The notes below the pieces were generated by a model. The model was not told the origin of the DNA, ran no database searches, and worked only from the letters and a program-made list of their open reading frames with translations. A DNA stretch of 64,000 nt from contig NZ_FNFY01000010.1 of the NCBI RefSeq assembly GCF_900101075.1, forward strand, positions 1-64,000, given 5' to 3'. How positions within the stretch are numbered: the first letter of the stretch is position 1; every line of letters begins with the position of its first letter. Below, in pieces: positions 8,156 to 17,774 of the stretch. Source of the stretch: Lacicoccus qingdaonensis (GTDB lineage Bacteria > Bacillota > Bacilli > Staphylococcales > Salinicoccaceae). The translations under genes were made by a program, and so were the position numbers.

Positions 8156-8563
8156 ATGAACGATGGAATTTTTAAAGATGAATGGTTGGATGAAGTCATT
8201 GAGGCACAAAGCCGGGCCTACACGCCGTATTCAAAATTTAACGTCGGTGCGCTGCTGGTCACGGAAGATGATGAATATATTTACGGCGCCAATATTGAGA
8301 ATGCAGCTTATCCTGCTTCCATCTGTGCCGAACGGAGTGCACTGGTCAGTGCCTATTCCAACAATGTCACTAAATTCAAGGCAATCGTCGTCGTCACTGA
8401 TGCAGATGAACCTGCGAGCCCTTGCGGTGTCTGCCGTCAGGTCATGAAGGAACTGTGTGATGATGATATGCCTGTTTATTTAACAAGCAAATCGGGAGAA
8501 GTCATCAAACGTACCGTAGATGATTTATTACCACTCGGTTTTTCAGGGAAGGATATGGAGTAA
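8156..8563 (+). CDS. cdd: cytidine deaminase
   Basis: A homotetrameric-type cytidine deaminase of 135 residues. Zinc ligands and the catalytic Glu are seen in [11 protein letters not shown] and in [12 protein letters not shown]; substrate binding is in [11 protein letters not shown] and [11 protein letters not shown]. It deaminates cytidine and deoxycytidine in pyrimidine salvage. The start at 8156 follows GGAGAG; an upstream in-frame ATG overlaps the dgkA end and lacks a site. Its stop codon overlaps the era start by one base. Confidence 0.95.
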   Translation: MNDGIFKDEWLDEVIEAQSRAYTPYSKFNVGALLVTEDDEYIYGANIENAAYPASICAERSALVSAYSNNVTKFKAIVVVTDADEPASPCGVCRQVMKELCDDDMPVYLTSKSGEVIKRTVDDLLPLGFSGKDME

Positions 8564-9468
8564 TGTCAGAAGATAATTTCAAATCCGGTTTCATCAGTAT
8601 AATCGGGCGTCCAAACGTTGGTAAATCAACATTTATGAATAAAGTGCTCGGGCAGAAGATTGCGATCATGTCGGATAAACCTCAGACAACAAGGAATAAA
8701 GTGCAGGGTGTATATACGACTGAAGACACACAGATGATATTCATCGATACACCGGGCATCCATAAGCCGAAACATCATCTGGGCGAGCATATGATGAAGG
8801 TTGCCCGTAATACATTAAAGGAAACTGAAGTAATCCTTTTCATCATCAATGCTGCAGAAGAAATCGGCAGAGGTGATGAATACATCATAGATATGCTTAA
8901 AAATACAAGAACTCCGATTATTCTTGTGCTGAATAAAATAGACCTTGTACATCCTGACGACCTTCTGAAACAGATAGACGTCTACAAGGATAAACTTGAG
9001 TTCAGTGATGTTGTACCGATTTCTGCCCTGCAGGGCAATAACGTGGAAACCCTGCTAGAAGTAATTGGAAACTATCTGCCTGAAGGACCGATGTATTATC
9101 CCAAAGACAGGGTGACGGACCATCCGGAACATTTCATTGTCAGTGAGCTTATCCGGGAAAAGGCGCTGCATCTGACAAGCCAGGAAATACCGCATGCCAT
9201 CGGTGTCGAAGTCGAAAAGATGAAAGCTGATAAAGGTGATAAAATTCATGTTCAGGCAGTCATCTATGTCGAACGTGATTCCCAAAAAGGCATGGTAATC
9301 GGCAAGGGCGGCAAAATGTTGAAGGAAATAGGGAAGCTTGCAAGAACAGATATAGAGAACCTGCTTGGAAACAAAGTTTATCTTGAACTTTGGGTCAAAG
9401 TACAAAAAGACTGGCGCAATAAATCCAACTTTATAAGGTCACTTGGATACAAAGATGATGAATACTAG
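8563..9468 (+). CDS. era: GTPase Era
   Basis: A 301-residue GTPase with G1 GRPNVGKST, the switch [11 protein letters not shown]3 DTPGIHKP and G4 NKID, and a C-terminal KH domain ([19 protein letters not shown], about 245-263). Era binds the 3' end of 16S rRNA during 30S assembly. Overlap with cdd by one base indicates coupled translation. Confidence 0.97.
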   Translation: MSEDNFKSGFISIIGRPNVGKSTFMNKVLGQKIAIMSDKPQTTRNKVQGVYTTEDTQMIFIDTPGIHKPKHHLGEHMMKVARNTLKETEVILFIINAAEEIGRGDEYIIDMLKNTRTPIILVLNKIDLVHPDDLLKQIDVYKDKLEFSDVVPISALQGNNVETLLEVIGNYLPEGPMYYPKDRVTDHPEHFIVSELIREKALHLTSQEIPHAIGVEVEKMKADKGDKIHVQAVIYVERDSQKGMVIGKGGKMLKEIGKLARTDIENLLGNKVYLELWVKVQKDWRNKSNFIRSLGYKDDEY

Positions 9469-9476
9469 GTGATGAG

Positions 9477-10250
9477 ATGATATACCAGCAAAAAGGTATC
9501 ATGATCCGGCAGACAAACTATAGCGAGTCTAGCCGGATTATTACTATTTTGAATGAAGAAGGGGTCATAGTGCCGCTGATGGCACGCGGGTTCAACAAGA
9601 CGAAAAGCCCGTTTATCGTTTTGAGACAGGGGTTCAAAGAAGCACTTTTCACATACAGCCGGTTTAAAGGCATGGGGACTTTGAATGAAGTTGATGTCAT
9701 TTCGCAGTTCAAAGGCATCAATAATGACTTTGATGTATTTGCATATGGCAGCTATATAATGGAGTTTGTCACGCGGATATTGAGTGATGAGGATGTTACA
9801 CCCAAAAACTTCGAGCTTCTGATGAAGTGTTTCAGACTACTTGAAAATAAGGAAGAAAACGAAAAGAACGCAGTTACTGCACTGGCTGCAATCAAGTTGA
9901 TGCCTCAGTATGGTATCGAGATCAACGTGGATGAATGTGCACTTTGCGGCAGCAAGGACTATAATACTTTCAGCCATTATTCATTCATGTACCACAGCGT
10001 CATCTGTGATTATTGTGCGAATGAGGAAACGCTCGCACGTTCGGTAAATATCGGCAACAGGAGCATTTACCTTGCAGCATACATGAAAAACGTTAAACTC
10101 GATTTGATCAATTCAGTCAAAACAAGTCCCGAAAATGGCAGAGCACTGCTTAATTTCATAGAGATGATCTATGACGAATATGCAGGTGTTTATTTTAAAG
10201 CGAGAAAACTTGTAAATGATTTACAGAGGAGGAGGAGATCAGATGTATAA
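9477..10250 (+). CDS. recO: DNA repair protein RecO
   Basis: A protein of 257 residues with an N-terminal OB fold (GIMIRQTNYSESSRIITIL, VPLMARG) and a helical region with the zinc-binding pairs CALC and CDYC (about 157-185). RecO loads RecA onto SSB-coated DNA with RecR. It starts after GGTGATGAG, 8 bases after era. Its last codons overlap the following membrane-protein gene. Confidence 0.95.
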   Translation: MIYQQKGIMIRQTNYSESSRIITILNEEGVIVPLMARGFNKTKSPFIVLRQGFKEALFTYSRFKGMGTLNEVDVISQFKGINNDFDVFAYGSYIMEFVTRILSDEDVTPKNFELLMKCFRLLENKEENEKNAVTALAAIKLMPQYGIEINVDECALCGSKDYNTFSHYSFMYHSVICDYCANEETLARSVNIGNRSIYLAAYMKNVKLDLINSVKTSPENGRALLNFIEMIYDEYAGVYFKARKLVNDLQRRRRSDV

Positions 10251-10644
10251 GCTCAGCATTACTATTATGAGAATGTTGGGGTTTATTGCAATATTGAATG
10301 CGATCATATTAGATTTTTACCATCATTTGGAATGGGTGAACAGCTATGTACAGTATGGACCGATAGCTCTGTTTGTACTGTATATTTTAGGCGGAGCGTT
10401 CATTACATCTAAATTATATAAGGACCGTGAAGAACCCGAAGGAAGAAAATTGAGTCCTTTTATATATTCAATGATGATTACTACATTCTTAACCGTAATC
10501 TTTGCCATGAATATCTTTGTCGGTGAACCAAAGTCTAATATTTTCAACATCTCCAACTCTGAATTTTGGATTTTTGCAGTTGTAGTTCCAATCGTCTCTA
10601 AACTCATGTCGAAGAATGGAGCGAATGCAGCGGACCATGGGTGA
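10243..10644 (+). CDS. conserved-looking membrane protein of unknown function
   Basis: A 133-residue protein with three or four hydrophobic segments (about 5-20, 30-50, 72-92 and near 105-122). It overlaps recO by 8 bases and has a very strong GGAGGAGGAG site placed inside the recO end, so it is probably made from the recO transcript. No family is recognised. It may form a pair with the next gene. Confidence 0.7.
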   Translation: MYKLSITIMRMLGFIAILNAIILDFYHHLEWVNSYVQYGPIALFVLYILGGAFITSKLYKDREEPEGRKLSPFIYSMMITTFLTVIFAMNIFVGEPKSNIFNISNSEFWIFAVVVPIVSKLMSKNGANAADHG

Positions 10645-10693
10645 ATTACTTATCAGTAATGGTTAGATTTGTTTACAGTTCAGGGGGGATAGT

Positions 10694-10996
10694 ATGTATT
10701 CCAATCAGGAAATCGTGAATATCATACTGCCACTTGTCATTGTCAGCGGAATTGTGATATTCGTTATCTTCAGAATGGTATATAAAGCTAAAAGTGGCAC
10801 ACTTGGCAGGAGAGAATCAAAGAAAAAGCAAAATATTTTGGACAGTCTGATACCGCTTGGAATGATTGCCGGCTTTATCTTTGCATTGATTCTCAGTTTG
10901 TTCCCGGCAGTTTCCATGATGCATGCAATTGGCATGGGGCCTGGAATAGGTTTATTATTCGGTTATGTCGGTTATGAAATTTATAGTCGATACTGA
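10694..10996 (+). CDS. membrane protein of unknown function
   Basis: This 100-residue protein has an N-terminal helix (ILPLVIVSGIVIFVIF), a basic loop (GRRESKKKQN) and a second hydrophobic half ending GPGIGLLFGYVGYEIYS. It follows AGGGGGG by 6 bases. It is not recognised. The inverted-repeat array begins three bases after its stop. Confidence 0.7.
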   Translation: MYSNQEIVNIILPLVIVSGIVIFVIFRMVYKAKSGTLGRRESKKKQNILDSLIPLGMIAGFIFALILSLFPAVSMMHAIGMGPGIGLLFGYVGYEIYSRY

Positions 10997-10998
10997 CG

Positions 10999-11138
10999 TT
11001 CGATTTGAGGTCTGAAAAATTGCTCATGAAATCGAAATATGACATCAAATTCGATTTGGAAGCACAAAAATACAAGTTGAAATCGAAATTCAGTACTATA
11101 TTCGATTTGGGTAGTCAGAAAAAGACCTTCAAATCGAA
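10999..11138. repeat. phased array of three inverted-repeat units, 51-bp period
   Basis: TTCGATTT occurs at 10999, 11050 and 11101, each followed exactly 30 bp later by its complement AAATCGAA (11029, 11080, 11131). The units therefore repeat at 51 bp with identical geometry, while the 22-nt loops and 13-nt spacers differ in sequence. Arms could pair within a unit (22-nt loop) or between units (13-nt loop). It lies between the recO operon and the convergent glyS gene, before a terminator. Function unknown. Confidence 0.9.
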
Positions 11139-11161
11139 ATTCGTAAATTACAAGTAAAATA

Positions 11162-11201
11162 CAGGTATCCGGTTCTTAAGAAAACCGGATGCCTGCTTTT
11201 A
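11162..11201. terminator. bidirectional terminator between the recO operon and glyS
   Basis: CAGG-ATCCGGTT pairs with AACCGGAT-CCTG around CTTAAGAA, with one mismatch, followed by CTTTTA on the plus strand. It serves the convergent recO cluster and glyS. Confidence 0.7.
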
Positions 11202-11217
11202 TGTGGGACCATTACTT

Positions 11218-12594
11218 TTAGAATTTTATTTTTTCTTTCAGGAAGCCGTTTACTTCATCGATAGGCATTCTTGTCTGTTCCATAGTATCTCTTTCACGTA
11301 CTGTCACCATGTTGTCCTCTAATGAATCAAAGTCGAAAGTGATGCAGTACGGTGTGCCGATTTCGTCCTGGCGGCGGTATCTTTTACCGATTGACTGTGA
11401 CTCGTCAAATTCGACATTGAAGTCAGGTGCAATTTTTTCATACACTTTAAATGCATCGTCGCTTAATTTTTTGGACAGCGGCAGAACAGCAGCCTTGAAT
11501 GGTGCAAGGCTCGGATGGAATCTCATAACAGTTCTTGAGTCACCGTTTTCAAGCTCTTCCTCGTCGTATGCATCACTCATGAATGCAAGTGTCACACGGT
11601 CAAGACCCAAAGCGGGCTCAATGACAAACGGGATGTACTTGTCGCCGGATTCCTGATCATGGTAGGTGAGGTCTTCACCGGAATGTTCCATATGCTGCCT
11701 CAAGTCGAAGTTTGTGCGGCTTGCGATGCCCCACAGTTCGCCCCAGCCGAACGGAAATTTGAATTCGATGTCTGTCGTCGCGTTCGAATAATGGGACAGC
11801 TCGTCATCATCATGATCGCGCATACGCAGGTTGTCTTCTGCAAGACCCAGGTTCAGCAGCCAGTTCTGACAGAAATCTTTCCAGTACTTCTGCCATTCGA
11901 CTTCAGTACCCGGTTTACAGAAGAACTCAAGTTCCATCTGTTCGAATTCCCTTGTTCTGAAAATGAAGTTACCCGGTGTAATTTCATTGCGGAACGATTT
12001 ACCGATCATGCCGATACCGAAAGGCAGTTTTTTACGCATCGTTCTCTGAACGTTTTTATAGTTGACGAAAATACCCTGGGCCGTTTCCGGTCTTAGGAAA
12101 ATTTCGTTCGTTGATGATTCTGTTACACCCTGGAATGTTTTGAACATCAGGTTGAACTGGCGGATTTCTGTGTAATCCTGGGCGCCGCAGTTCGGACATG
12201 CGATGTTGCGCTCTTCAATGATGTTTTTCATTTCATCGAAGTTTAAGCCATCTGCAACAAAAGTGTCATCTTCTTTTTGAATGACATTTTCAATGAGTTT
12301 ATCCGCGCGGTGACGGCTTTTACATTCTTTACAGTCGATCATCGGGTCATTGAAATTGTTTAAGTGGCCGGATGCTTCCCAGGTTTTCGGGTTCATCAGA
12401 ATTGCAGCATCGACACCTACGTTATATGGCGACTCCTGGATGAATTTTCTCCACCATGCAGCTTTTACGTTATTTTTCAGCTCGATGCCGAGGGGACCGT
12501 AATCCCAGGTGTTCGCCAGACCGCCGTAAATCTCACTGCCTGGAAATACAAAACCTCTTGCTTTTGACAAATTCACAATCTTGTCCATATCCAT
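11218..12594 (-). CDS. glyS: glycyl-tRNA synthetase, single-chain class II
   Basis: A 458-residue dimeric-type GlyRS. The N-terminal motif is [20 protein letters not shown]; class II motif 2 is [25 protein letters not shown]; motif 3 is [13 protein letters not shown]; and there is a C-terminal anticodon-binding domain. A zinc-type cluster C-x2-C ... C-x2-C (CKEC, CPNC) is inserted near residues 87-140. The ATG at 12594 lies 9 nt after AAGGAG; a TTG at 12600 is too close. It is controlled by the T-box upstream. Confidence 0.96.
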   Translation of the reverse strand: MDMDKIVNLSKARGFVFPGSEIYGGLANTWDYGPLGIELKNNVKAAWWRKFIQESPYNVGVDAAILMNPKTWEASGHLNNFNDPMIDCKECKSRHRADKLIENVIQKEDDTFVADGLNFDEMKNIIEERNIACPNCGAQDYTEIRQFNLMFKTFQGVTESSTNEIFLRPETAQGIFVNYKNVQRTMRKKLPFGIGMIGKSFRNEITPGNFIFRTREFEQMELEFFCKPGTEVEWQKYWKDFCQNWLLNLGLAEDNLRMRDHDDDELSHYSNATTDIEFKFPFGWGELWGIASRTNFDLRQHMEHSGEDLTYHDQESGDKYIPFVIEPALGLDRVTLAFMSDAYDEEELENGDSRTVMRFHPSLAPFKAAVLPLSKKLSDDAFKVYEKIAPDFNVEFDESQSIGKRYRRQDEIGTPYCITFDFDSLEDNMVTVRERDTMEQTRMPIDEVNGFLKEKIKF

Positions 12595-12617
12595 AATCAA
12601 ACACTCCTTAATTTTTT

Positions 12618-12780
12618 TGGCATATAAAAAGTCCCAGGATAGCTAAGCTATCCTGGGACGAGTATATACCCGCGGTTCCACCCAAATTAGTGTTTCCACT
12701 CAACTTTTAATATACAGTTATTTTTTAAGAGTTTATATGCCATTTAACATGTTAAGCTCACACCAACCTTAACTCGCTTA
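12618..12780 (-). promoter_or_regulatory. T-box riboswitch of glyS (glycine specifier)
   Basis: On the minus strand the leader contains the T-box core GTGGAACCGCGGG (12670-12683) and downstream CGTCCC. A terminator stem GTCCCAGGATAGC / GCTATCCTGGGAC (12631-12659) is followed by five T residues. Upstream are Stem I-like sequences (GCGAG, GGTTGGTGTGAGC) and a candidate specifier GGC (Gly) within AAATGGCATATAA. Uncharged tRNA-Gly would stabilise the antiterminator and allow glyS transcription. Confidence 0.92.
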
Positions 12781-12786
12781 ATTCAC

Positions 12787-12815
12787 ATTATATAAAATGT
12801 CTTTTGAAAGTGCAA
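12787..12815 (-). promoter_or_regulatory. glyS promoter
   Basis: On the minus strand, -35 TTGCAC (12810-12815) and -10 TATAAT (12787-12792) are separated by 17 bp. Transcription would start at about 12780, at the head of the T-box leader. Confidence 0.8.
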
Positions 12816-12879
12816 ATGTTTCATTGTATTTCTTTATTTTATCAGATGTATTATAATTATCATTATTGGGAGTGAGGCC

Positions 12880-13497
12880 ATGGAACTGAACAGCAGACAG
12901 GAAAAGATACTGAAGATTGTAAAACAGCATGGACCGATAACCGGCAGCAAAATTGCAGAACAGCTGTCCTTGACAAGGGCAACGCTAAGACCGGACCTTG
13001 CAATTTTGACAATGAGCGGTTATCTGGATGCCCGTCCGCGGGTCGGATATTTTTACACCGGCAAAGAGCCGGCTGAAGTATTGACCAATAAAATCAGAAA
13101 TATTCTGGTGAGGGACGTGCAGAGTTTACCGATAGTGATAAAAGAGGATACGTCAATATACGAAGCGATTGTAAAGATGTTCCTGGAAGACGTGGGCACT
13201 TTATATGCAATTGATGAGGACAAGGACCTTGTTGGAGTCATTTCAAGAAAAGACCTGTTAAAAGGCACTATGGGCAAAAATGACATAGAACGCGCTCCGG
13301 TCAGCATCATCATGACAAGGAGACCGCATATCACTACATGTTATCCTAACGATTTATTGATTTACGCAGCGAATCAGCTGATAGAGAAACAGATAGATTC
13401 GATACCTGTAATAGATAAAGACGCCGATAAAGACATTGTCATCGGCCGTATAACGAAAACAAATATTACAAAAGTATTTGTTAATCTAATGGAATAA
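12880..13497 (+). CDS. ccpN: CcpN-family transcriptional regulator (HTH plus two CBS domains)
   Basis: A protein of 205 residues with an N-terminal winged helix ([35 protein letters not shown]) and two CBS domains (about 75-135 and 140-203). It matches CcpN/YqzB, the repressor of gluconeogenic genes under glycolytic conditions. Adjacency to the PpsR-type kinase gene (10 bases apart) is the usual arrangement in Bacillales. A TATAAT at about 12852 and GGGAGTGAGG before the start support expression from its own promoter. Confidence 0.93.
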   Translation: MELNSRQEKILKIVKQHGPITGSKIAEQLSLTRATLRPDLAILTMSGYLDARPRVGYFYTGKEPAEVLTNKIRNILVRDVQSLPIVIKEDTSIYEAIVKMFLEDVGTLYAIDEDKDLVGVISRKDLLKGTMGKNDIERAPVSIIMTRRPHITTCYPNDLLIYAANQLIEKQIDSIPVIDKDADKDIVIGRITKTNITKVFVNLME

Positions 13498-13508
13498 GGA
13501 GTGTCTGG

Positions 13509-14333
13509 ATGTCTAACATAAAAGTAATCATTGCATCTGATTCTGTAGGTGAAACCGGGGAGCTGGTGGCTAAAGCATCCCTGGCACAATTCGATATAGA
13601 CAGTTCATCGGATGTATTAATAAGATACCCGTATATCGATTCGGAAGATAACGTGGATGATGTCGTCGACCTCGCAAAAAGCAAAGAGGCAATCGTTGTC
13701 TATACAATCATCACCCCTAAATTCAGAAACTATATCAAAGAAGAGCTCAGAAGGGAAAATATACCATCTGTCGATGTGATGGGTCCGCTGATGTCGATAC
13801 TTGAAGGAAAAACCGAGGAAAGACCGTATTATGAACCCGGACGCGTCCATAAGCTGGACGAGGATTACTTCAAAAAAATCGAAGCCATAGAATTTGCGGT
13901 AAAATATGACGATGGCAAAGATGCAGGCGGACTTAACAAGGCGGATATCGTACTGATCGGTGTCTCGAGAACATCGAAAACACCATTATCCCAATTTTTG
14001 GCGCTAAAAAAATATAAAGTCATGAATATGCCGCTTGTTCCCGAGGTGACACCTCCAAAAGAACTGTTTGAAATCCCTGCCTCCAATTGCATAGGACTGA
14101 GAATAAAATCTTCCGCGCTGAATAAAATCAGAAAAGAGAGGTTGACCCAGCTGGGTCTTAAGGATACTGCCAGCTATGCCCAAAATGAAAGAATTCAGGA
14201 AGAACTGGATTACTTCGATTCGATCATAGAAAAAATAGGTTGTCCTGTCATTGATGTATCTGAAAAAGCCATTGAAGAAACTGCAAATGAAATAATGAAG
14301 TATGTTGATGGTAAAATAGATATTAAAGGATGA
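13509..14333 (+). CDS. ppsR: pyruvate phosphate dikinase regulatory protein (DUF299 kinase/phosphotransferase)
   Basis: A 274-residue member of the PpsR family. The nucleotide-binding loop is [17 protein letters not shown] (about 150-166), and [17 protein letters not shown] is the conserved block after it. The family phosphorylates and dephosphorylates PPDK in an ADP-dependent way. It is probably co-transcribed with ccpN. A target PPDK gene is not in the window. Confidence 0.92.
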   Translation: MSNIKVIIASDSVGETGELVAKASLAQFDIDSSSDVLIRYPYIDSEDNVDDVVDLAKSKEAIVVYTIITPKFRNYIKEELRRENIPSVDVMGPLMSILEGKTEERPYYEPGRVHKLDEDYFKKIEAIEFAVKYDDGKDAGGLNKADIVLIGVSRTSKTPLSQFLALKKYKVMNMPLVPEVTPPKELFEIPASNCIGLRIKSSALNKIRKERLTQLGLKDTASYAQNERIQEELDYFDSIIEKIGCPVIDVSEKAIEETANEIMKYVDGKIDIKG

Positions 14334-14339
14334 TGGAGA

Positions 14340-16085
14340 GTGAATATTCCACAACAGACAATTGAACATGTAAAAGAGAGGACCGACATTACAGAGCTCG
14401 TTTCCGGGTATATAAAACTTGAAAAACGCGGGCGAAACTACGTCGGTCTTTGCCCTTTTCACAATGAAAAGACACCTTCATTCAGCGTGAGTCCGGAAAA
14501 GCAGATCTGTCACTGTTTCGGCTGTAAAAAGGGCGGAAACGTCTTTCAATTCTTGATGCAAATTGAAAATATATCATTCTCCGAATCAGTCAAAAGGTTG
14601 GGTGAGCCGCTCGGCGTGGAAGTTGCCACAAGTGAAAGCAGAGTGGACGATAATGATATGCAGTTCATCAAGATGCATGAACATATCACAGATCTTTTCC
14701 ACCATATACTGATTCATACAAACGAAGGCGAGGCCGCTTTAAACTACTTGATCGACAGAGGATTCTCAAGCGACATCCTGAAAAGGGAGAAAATAGGACT
14801 TGCTCCGAAAATGTCTTCTTTCACCAAAAATGCAATCCTTGAAAAAGGATTTACGGAAGAAGCGGCTTACAGCGCTGGACTGCTTTCACGCAATGAAGAA
14901 AACTTTTCGTATTACGACCGTTTTGTGAACCGTATCATGATTCCGATTAAAAACCATCAGGACTATGTCATCGGGTTTACTGCAAGAAGTATAGACGGTT
15001 CCGAACCGAAATACTTGAACACACCGGAAACCAAAGTGTTTCAAAAGCGGCATTTATTATTCAATTTGAGTGACGCAAGAAAATCCATCAGGCAGCAGGA
15101 TGAAGTGATACTGATGGAAGGGCATCTGGATGTATTGAAAGTGAAATCGGTGAACGTCGAGAACATTGTAGGGCTCATGGGTACCGCACTGAGTGATGAA
15201 AATATAAACCTTCTCGACAGGCTTGCCTCAAATGTCACCTTGATGTTCGACGGCGACAACGCGGGAGCCCAGGCGACGATGAGCATTGGTGAGCAGCTGC
15301 TGAAACATGGGCTGAATACATTTGTCATTCAGCTGCCTCGCGGCATGGATCCTGATGAGTTCATCGTGGAAAATGGTGAAGCGGCATTCCGCGATCTGGT
15401 TAAAAATGAAAAACGCCATTATGTGCACTTTTTATCCGAAAAACTGCTGAATGAAAGTATGCATAACGACCTCGCTTATTCACAGAATATCAATGCATTG
15501 ATCGATGCATTGAAGTACGTAAATGATAGTGCGATAAAATCAAGATTGATCATGCATATCAGTGAAAGATATAATATAGACAAATCACAGATTGAAAGCA
15601 GGCTTCCTGTTAAAAATCCGGTAAAACGGGAAAGTGGTATACAACAGGTTGAAAAACTTTCCATCCGGGAGAAGAAAGAACGTTACTTTTTAAAAGCACT
15701 GTTAAATGATAGAAGCCTGTTCGAATATTGCAGAAATCAAATAGACGCTGAAGTATTAACTTCACAGCAGTATTATGGTATATTTAAAGGGTTATGCAAT
15801 TATTTTGACGACCATGACACATTTGAAGTATCATCCTTTATTCAGCAGATACCGAATGAATTATTAGAAGTTGTAATTGATATTGATAATTTGAAGATTC
15901 AAAGTGATGTCTCACGGGATGAAATAGATGATTACCTCGATGATTTAAGTGGTAAAAGAAATAGTAACAAGGAGAAAAAATTATTATTTGCACAACTTGC
16001 TGAAGCTGAGGCAGATAATGATATCGATCTGCAGGCCAGCATCATGCAGCAATTGCTGGAAATTAACAGCAGATATAAAAGTTAG
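14340..16085 (+). CDS. dnaG: DNA primase
   Basis: A primase of 581 residues starting with GTG. The CHC2 zinc finger is visible as CPFHNEKTPSFSVSPEKQ with CHCFGC (about 40-65). A TOPRIM domain follows (LMEGHLDVL with catalytic Glu, LMFDGDNAGAQA with the DxD acidic pair, about 260-320), and a C-terminal helicase-interaction domain. It is in the macromolecular synthesis operon with sigA, 24 bases upstream of it. Confidence 0.96.
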   Translation: MNIPQQTIEHVKERTDITELVSGYIKLEKRGRNYVGLCPFHNEKTPSFSVSPEKQICHCFGCKKGGNVFQFLMQIENISFSESVKRLGEPLGVEVATSESRVDDNDMQFIKMHEHITDLFHHILIHTNEGEAALNYLIDRGFSSDILKREKIGLAPKMSSFTKNAILEKGFTEEAAYSAGLLSRNEENFSYYDRFVNRIMIPIKNHQDYVIGFTARSIDGSEPKYLNTPETKVFQKRHLLFNLSDARKSIRQQDEVILMEGHLDVLKVKSVNVENIVGLMGTALSDENINLLDRLASNVTLMFDGDNAGAQATMSIGEQLLKHGLNTFVIQLPRGMDPDEFIVENGEAAFRDLVKNEKRHYVHFLSEKLLNESMHNDLAYSQNINALIDALKYVNDSAIKSRLIMHISERYNIDKSQIESRLPVKNPVKRESGIQQVEKLSIREKKERYFLKALLNDRSLFEYCRNQIDAEVLTSQQYYGIFKGLCNYFDDHDTFEVSSFIQQIPNELLEVVIDIDNLKIQSDVSRDEIDDYLDDLSGKRNSNKEKKLLFAQLAEAEADNDIDLQASIMQQLLEINSRYKS

Positions 16086-16109
16086 TCAATATAATTAGGA
16101 GGTACATTT

Positions 16110-17219
16110 ATGTCTGAAAATAAAGTAGGAGCAACCGAGACAAAAGATGAAGAGTTGTTTACTTCTGTTGAACAGGTAAAACAGGCACTCCTTGAAAAAG
16201 GGAAAAAAGAAGGGCATTTATCACACGAGGAAATTGCAGATAAACTATCCAATTTTGAATTAGATGCAGATACAATGGATGAGTTTTTTGATGAACTGAA
16301 TGAAAGTGACATACAATTAATAAATGAAAAAGATGCAACAGATACTGACGCAAAATTGAATCTGCATGATATGAGTGCACCGCCGGGGGTTAAAATCAAC
16401 GACCCGGTACGCATGTATTTAAAAGAAATCGGCCGCGTGGATCTTTTGAGTGCAAAAGAAGAAGTCGAACTTGCCAAGAAAATAGAGCAGGGCGATGAAT
16501 TTGCCAAAAGCCGCTTAGCCGAAGCCAACCTGAGACTGGTTGTCAGTATCGCTAAAAGGTATGTCGGACGCGGTATGCTGTTCCTGGACCTGATTCAGGA
16601 AGGTAATATGGGTCTTATCAAAGCTGTTGAAAAATTCGACTTCACAAAAGGATTCAAATTCTCAACTTATGCTACATGGTGGATCCGTCAGGCAATCACA
16701 AGAGCCATTGCCGACCAGGCTAGAACGATACGTATTCCGGTTCACATGGTTGAAACAATAAACAAACTTATAAGAATACAGCGCCAGTTACTGCAGGACT
16801 TGGGCCGTGAGCCGATTCCGGAAGAAATCGGGGAAGAAATGGACCTGCCTGCCGATAAAGTTCGTGAAATTCTTAAAATTTCTCAGGAGCCTGTGTCCCT
16901 TGAAACACCTATCGGTGAAGAGGATGACAGCCACCTTGGAGACTTTATAGAAGACCAGGAAGCTCAAAGTCCGTCAGATCATGCTGCTTATGAGTTATTG
17001 AAAGAACAGTTGGAAGATGTTCTCGATACGCTGACAGACAGGGAAGAGAACGTCCTTAGATTACGTTTTGGCCTTGATGACGGCCGTACTAGAACATTGG
17101 AAGAAGTAGGAAAAGTGTTCGGTGTGACAAGAGAAAGAATTCGTCAGATTGAAGCCAAAGCGCTTAGAAAACTGCGTCACCCGAGCAGAAGTAAACGCTT
17201 GAGGGATTTTATGGATTAA
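16110..17219 (+). CDS. sigA: primary RNA polymerase sigma factor SigA
   Basis: A 369-residue primary sigma factor. Region 1.2 is [13 protein letters not shown]; region 2 has [19 protein letters not shown] and [13 protein letters not shown] (about 165-200); regions 3 and 4 follow, with the -35 helix [20 protein letters not shown] near 335-355. A strong AGGAGGTA site precedes it. Sigma region 4 and the acidic N-terminus are as expected for the RpoD/SigA group. Confidence 0.98.
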   Translation: MSENKVGATETKDEELFTSVEQVKQALLEKGKKEGHLSHEEIADKLSNFELDADTMDEFFDELNESDIQLINEKDATDTDAKLNLHDMSAPPGVKINDPVRMYLKEIGRVDLLSAKEEVELAKKIEQGDEFAKSRLAEANLRLVVSIAKRYVGRGMLFLDLIQEGNMGLIKAVEKFDFTKGFKFSTYATWWIRQAITRAIADQARTIRIPVHMVETINKLIRIQRQLLQDLGREPIPEEIGEEMDLPADKVREILKISQEPVSLETPIGEEDDSHLGDFIEDQEAQSPSDHAAYELLKEQLEDVLDTLTDREENVLRLRFGLDDGRTRTLEEVGKVFGVTRERIRQIEAKALRKLRHPSRSKRLRDFMD

Positions 17220-17276
17220 GATGATATTAAAGGTGTAATTTTATAACTAAAATCATTTTGACATTATGTATTTTTA

Positions 17277-17298
17277 ATATACAATTATAATTGTATAT
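17277..17298. promoter_or_regulatory. perfect 22-bp palindrome in the cccA promoter region
   Basis: ATATACAATTA is followed directly by its reverse complement TAATTGTATAT. A TTGACA (17258-17263) lies just upstream and several TATAAT-like hexamers fall inside the palindrome, so a bound repressor would cover the -10. It could be a MarR- or GntR-type operator; the regulator is unknown. Confidence 0.5.
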
Positions 17299-17324
17299 GC
17301 ATTTATATAAGGGAGGGTCAACAT

Positions 17325-17717
17325 TTGAATAAGAATCCGATTATACCATTTTTACTTATCATCTTTTTAGGTGTGGGTCTTGTTTTCTTACTGTCTTCAC
17401 AAGGTGCAAACCAGGAAGAAGAAGGAGAAGAGGTTGCTACTGAAGAAGGTTCAGAAGAAGGTGGCGGTGAAGAAGGCTCAGAAGAAGGCGCATCATCGGG
17501 CGATGTGGATGCAGAAGGCATTGCTCAAAACAGCTGTGCATCATGTCACGGTGAGGACTTTTCAGGAGGTATGGGACCGGCACTTGCAGGAACTAGTCTT
17601 GGTGAGGACGAGTTCACTGATATCGTAAGAAACGGCCAGGGATCAATGCCTGCGTTTGACGAAAGTCAAGTAAGTGATGAGGAATTGACTGCACTTTACG
17701 ACTTTTTCTCAGAATAA
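17325..17717 (+). CDS. cccA: membrane-anchored c-type cytochrome (cytochrome c-550 type)
   Basis: A protein of 130 residues: an uncleaved N-terminal membrane anchor (FLLIIFLGVGLVFLLSS), a Glu/Ser/Gly-rich linker (about 28-65), then a class I cytochrome c domain. The heme motif is CASCH (about 71-75) and the distal Met is in GSMPAFDES. It starts with TTG after GGGAGG. It carries electrons on the outer face of the membrane. The position next to sigA is the same as for Bacillus cccA. Confidence 0.9.
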   Translation: MNKNPIIPFLLIIFLGVGLVFLLSSQGANQEEEGEEVATEEGSEEGGGEEGSEEGASSGDVDAEGIAQNSCASCHGEDFSGGMGPALAGTSLGEDEFTDIVRNGQGSMPAFDESQVSDEELTALYDFFSE

Positions 17718-17730
17718 TAATTAATTATGA

Positions 17731-17757
17731 AACCTCCACAGAAGTGGAGGTTTTTAT
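17731..17757 (+). terminator. terminator of cccA
   Basis: AACCTCCAC and GTGGAGGTT form a stem around AGAA, followed by TTTTT. Confidence 0.85.
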
Positions 17758-17774
17758 TTTAGAGGATGTTAAAG

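Noticed and set aside
10999-11138. Short CRISPR-like array
   Set aside because: Repeats are only 8 bp, alternate with their complements and have no 30-40 bp unique spacers or cas genes; it is an inverted-repeat array.
11659-12096. Plus-strand frame of 145 codons inside glyS
   Set aside because: Antisense shadow of a clear synthetase gene, without ribosome site or family features.
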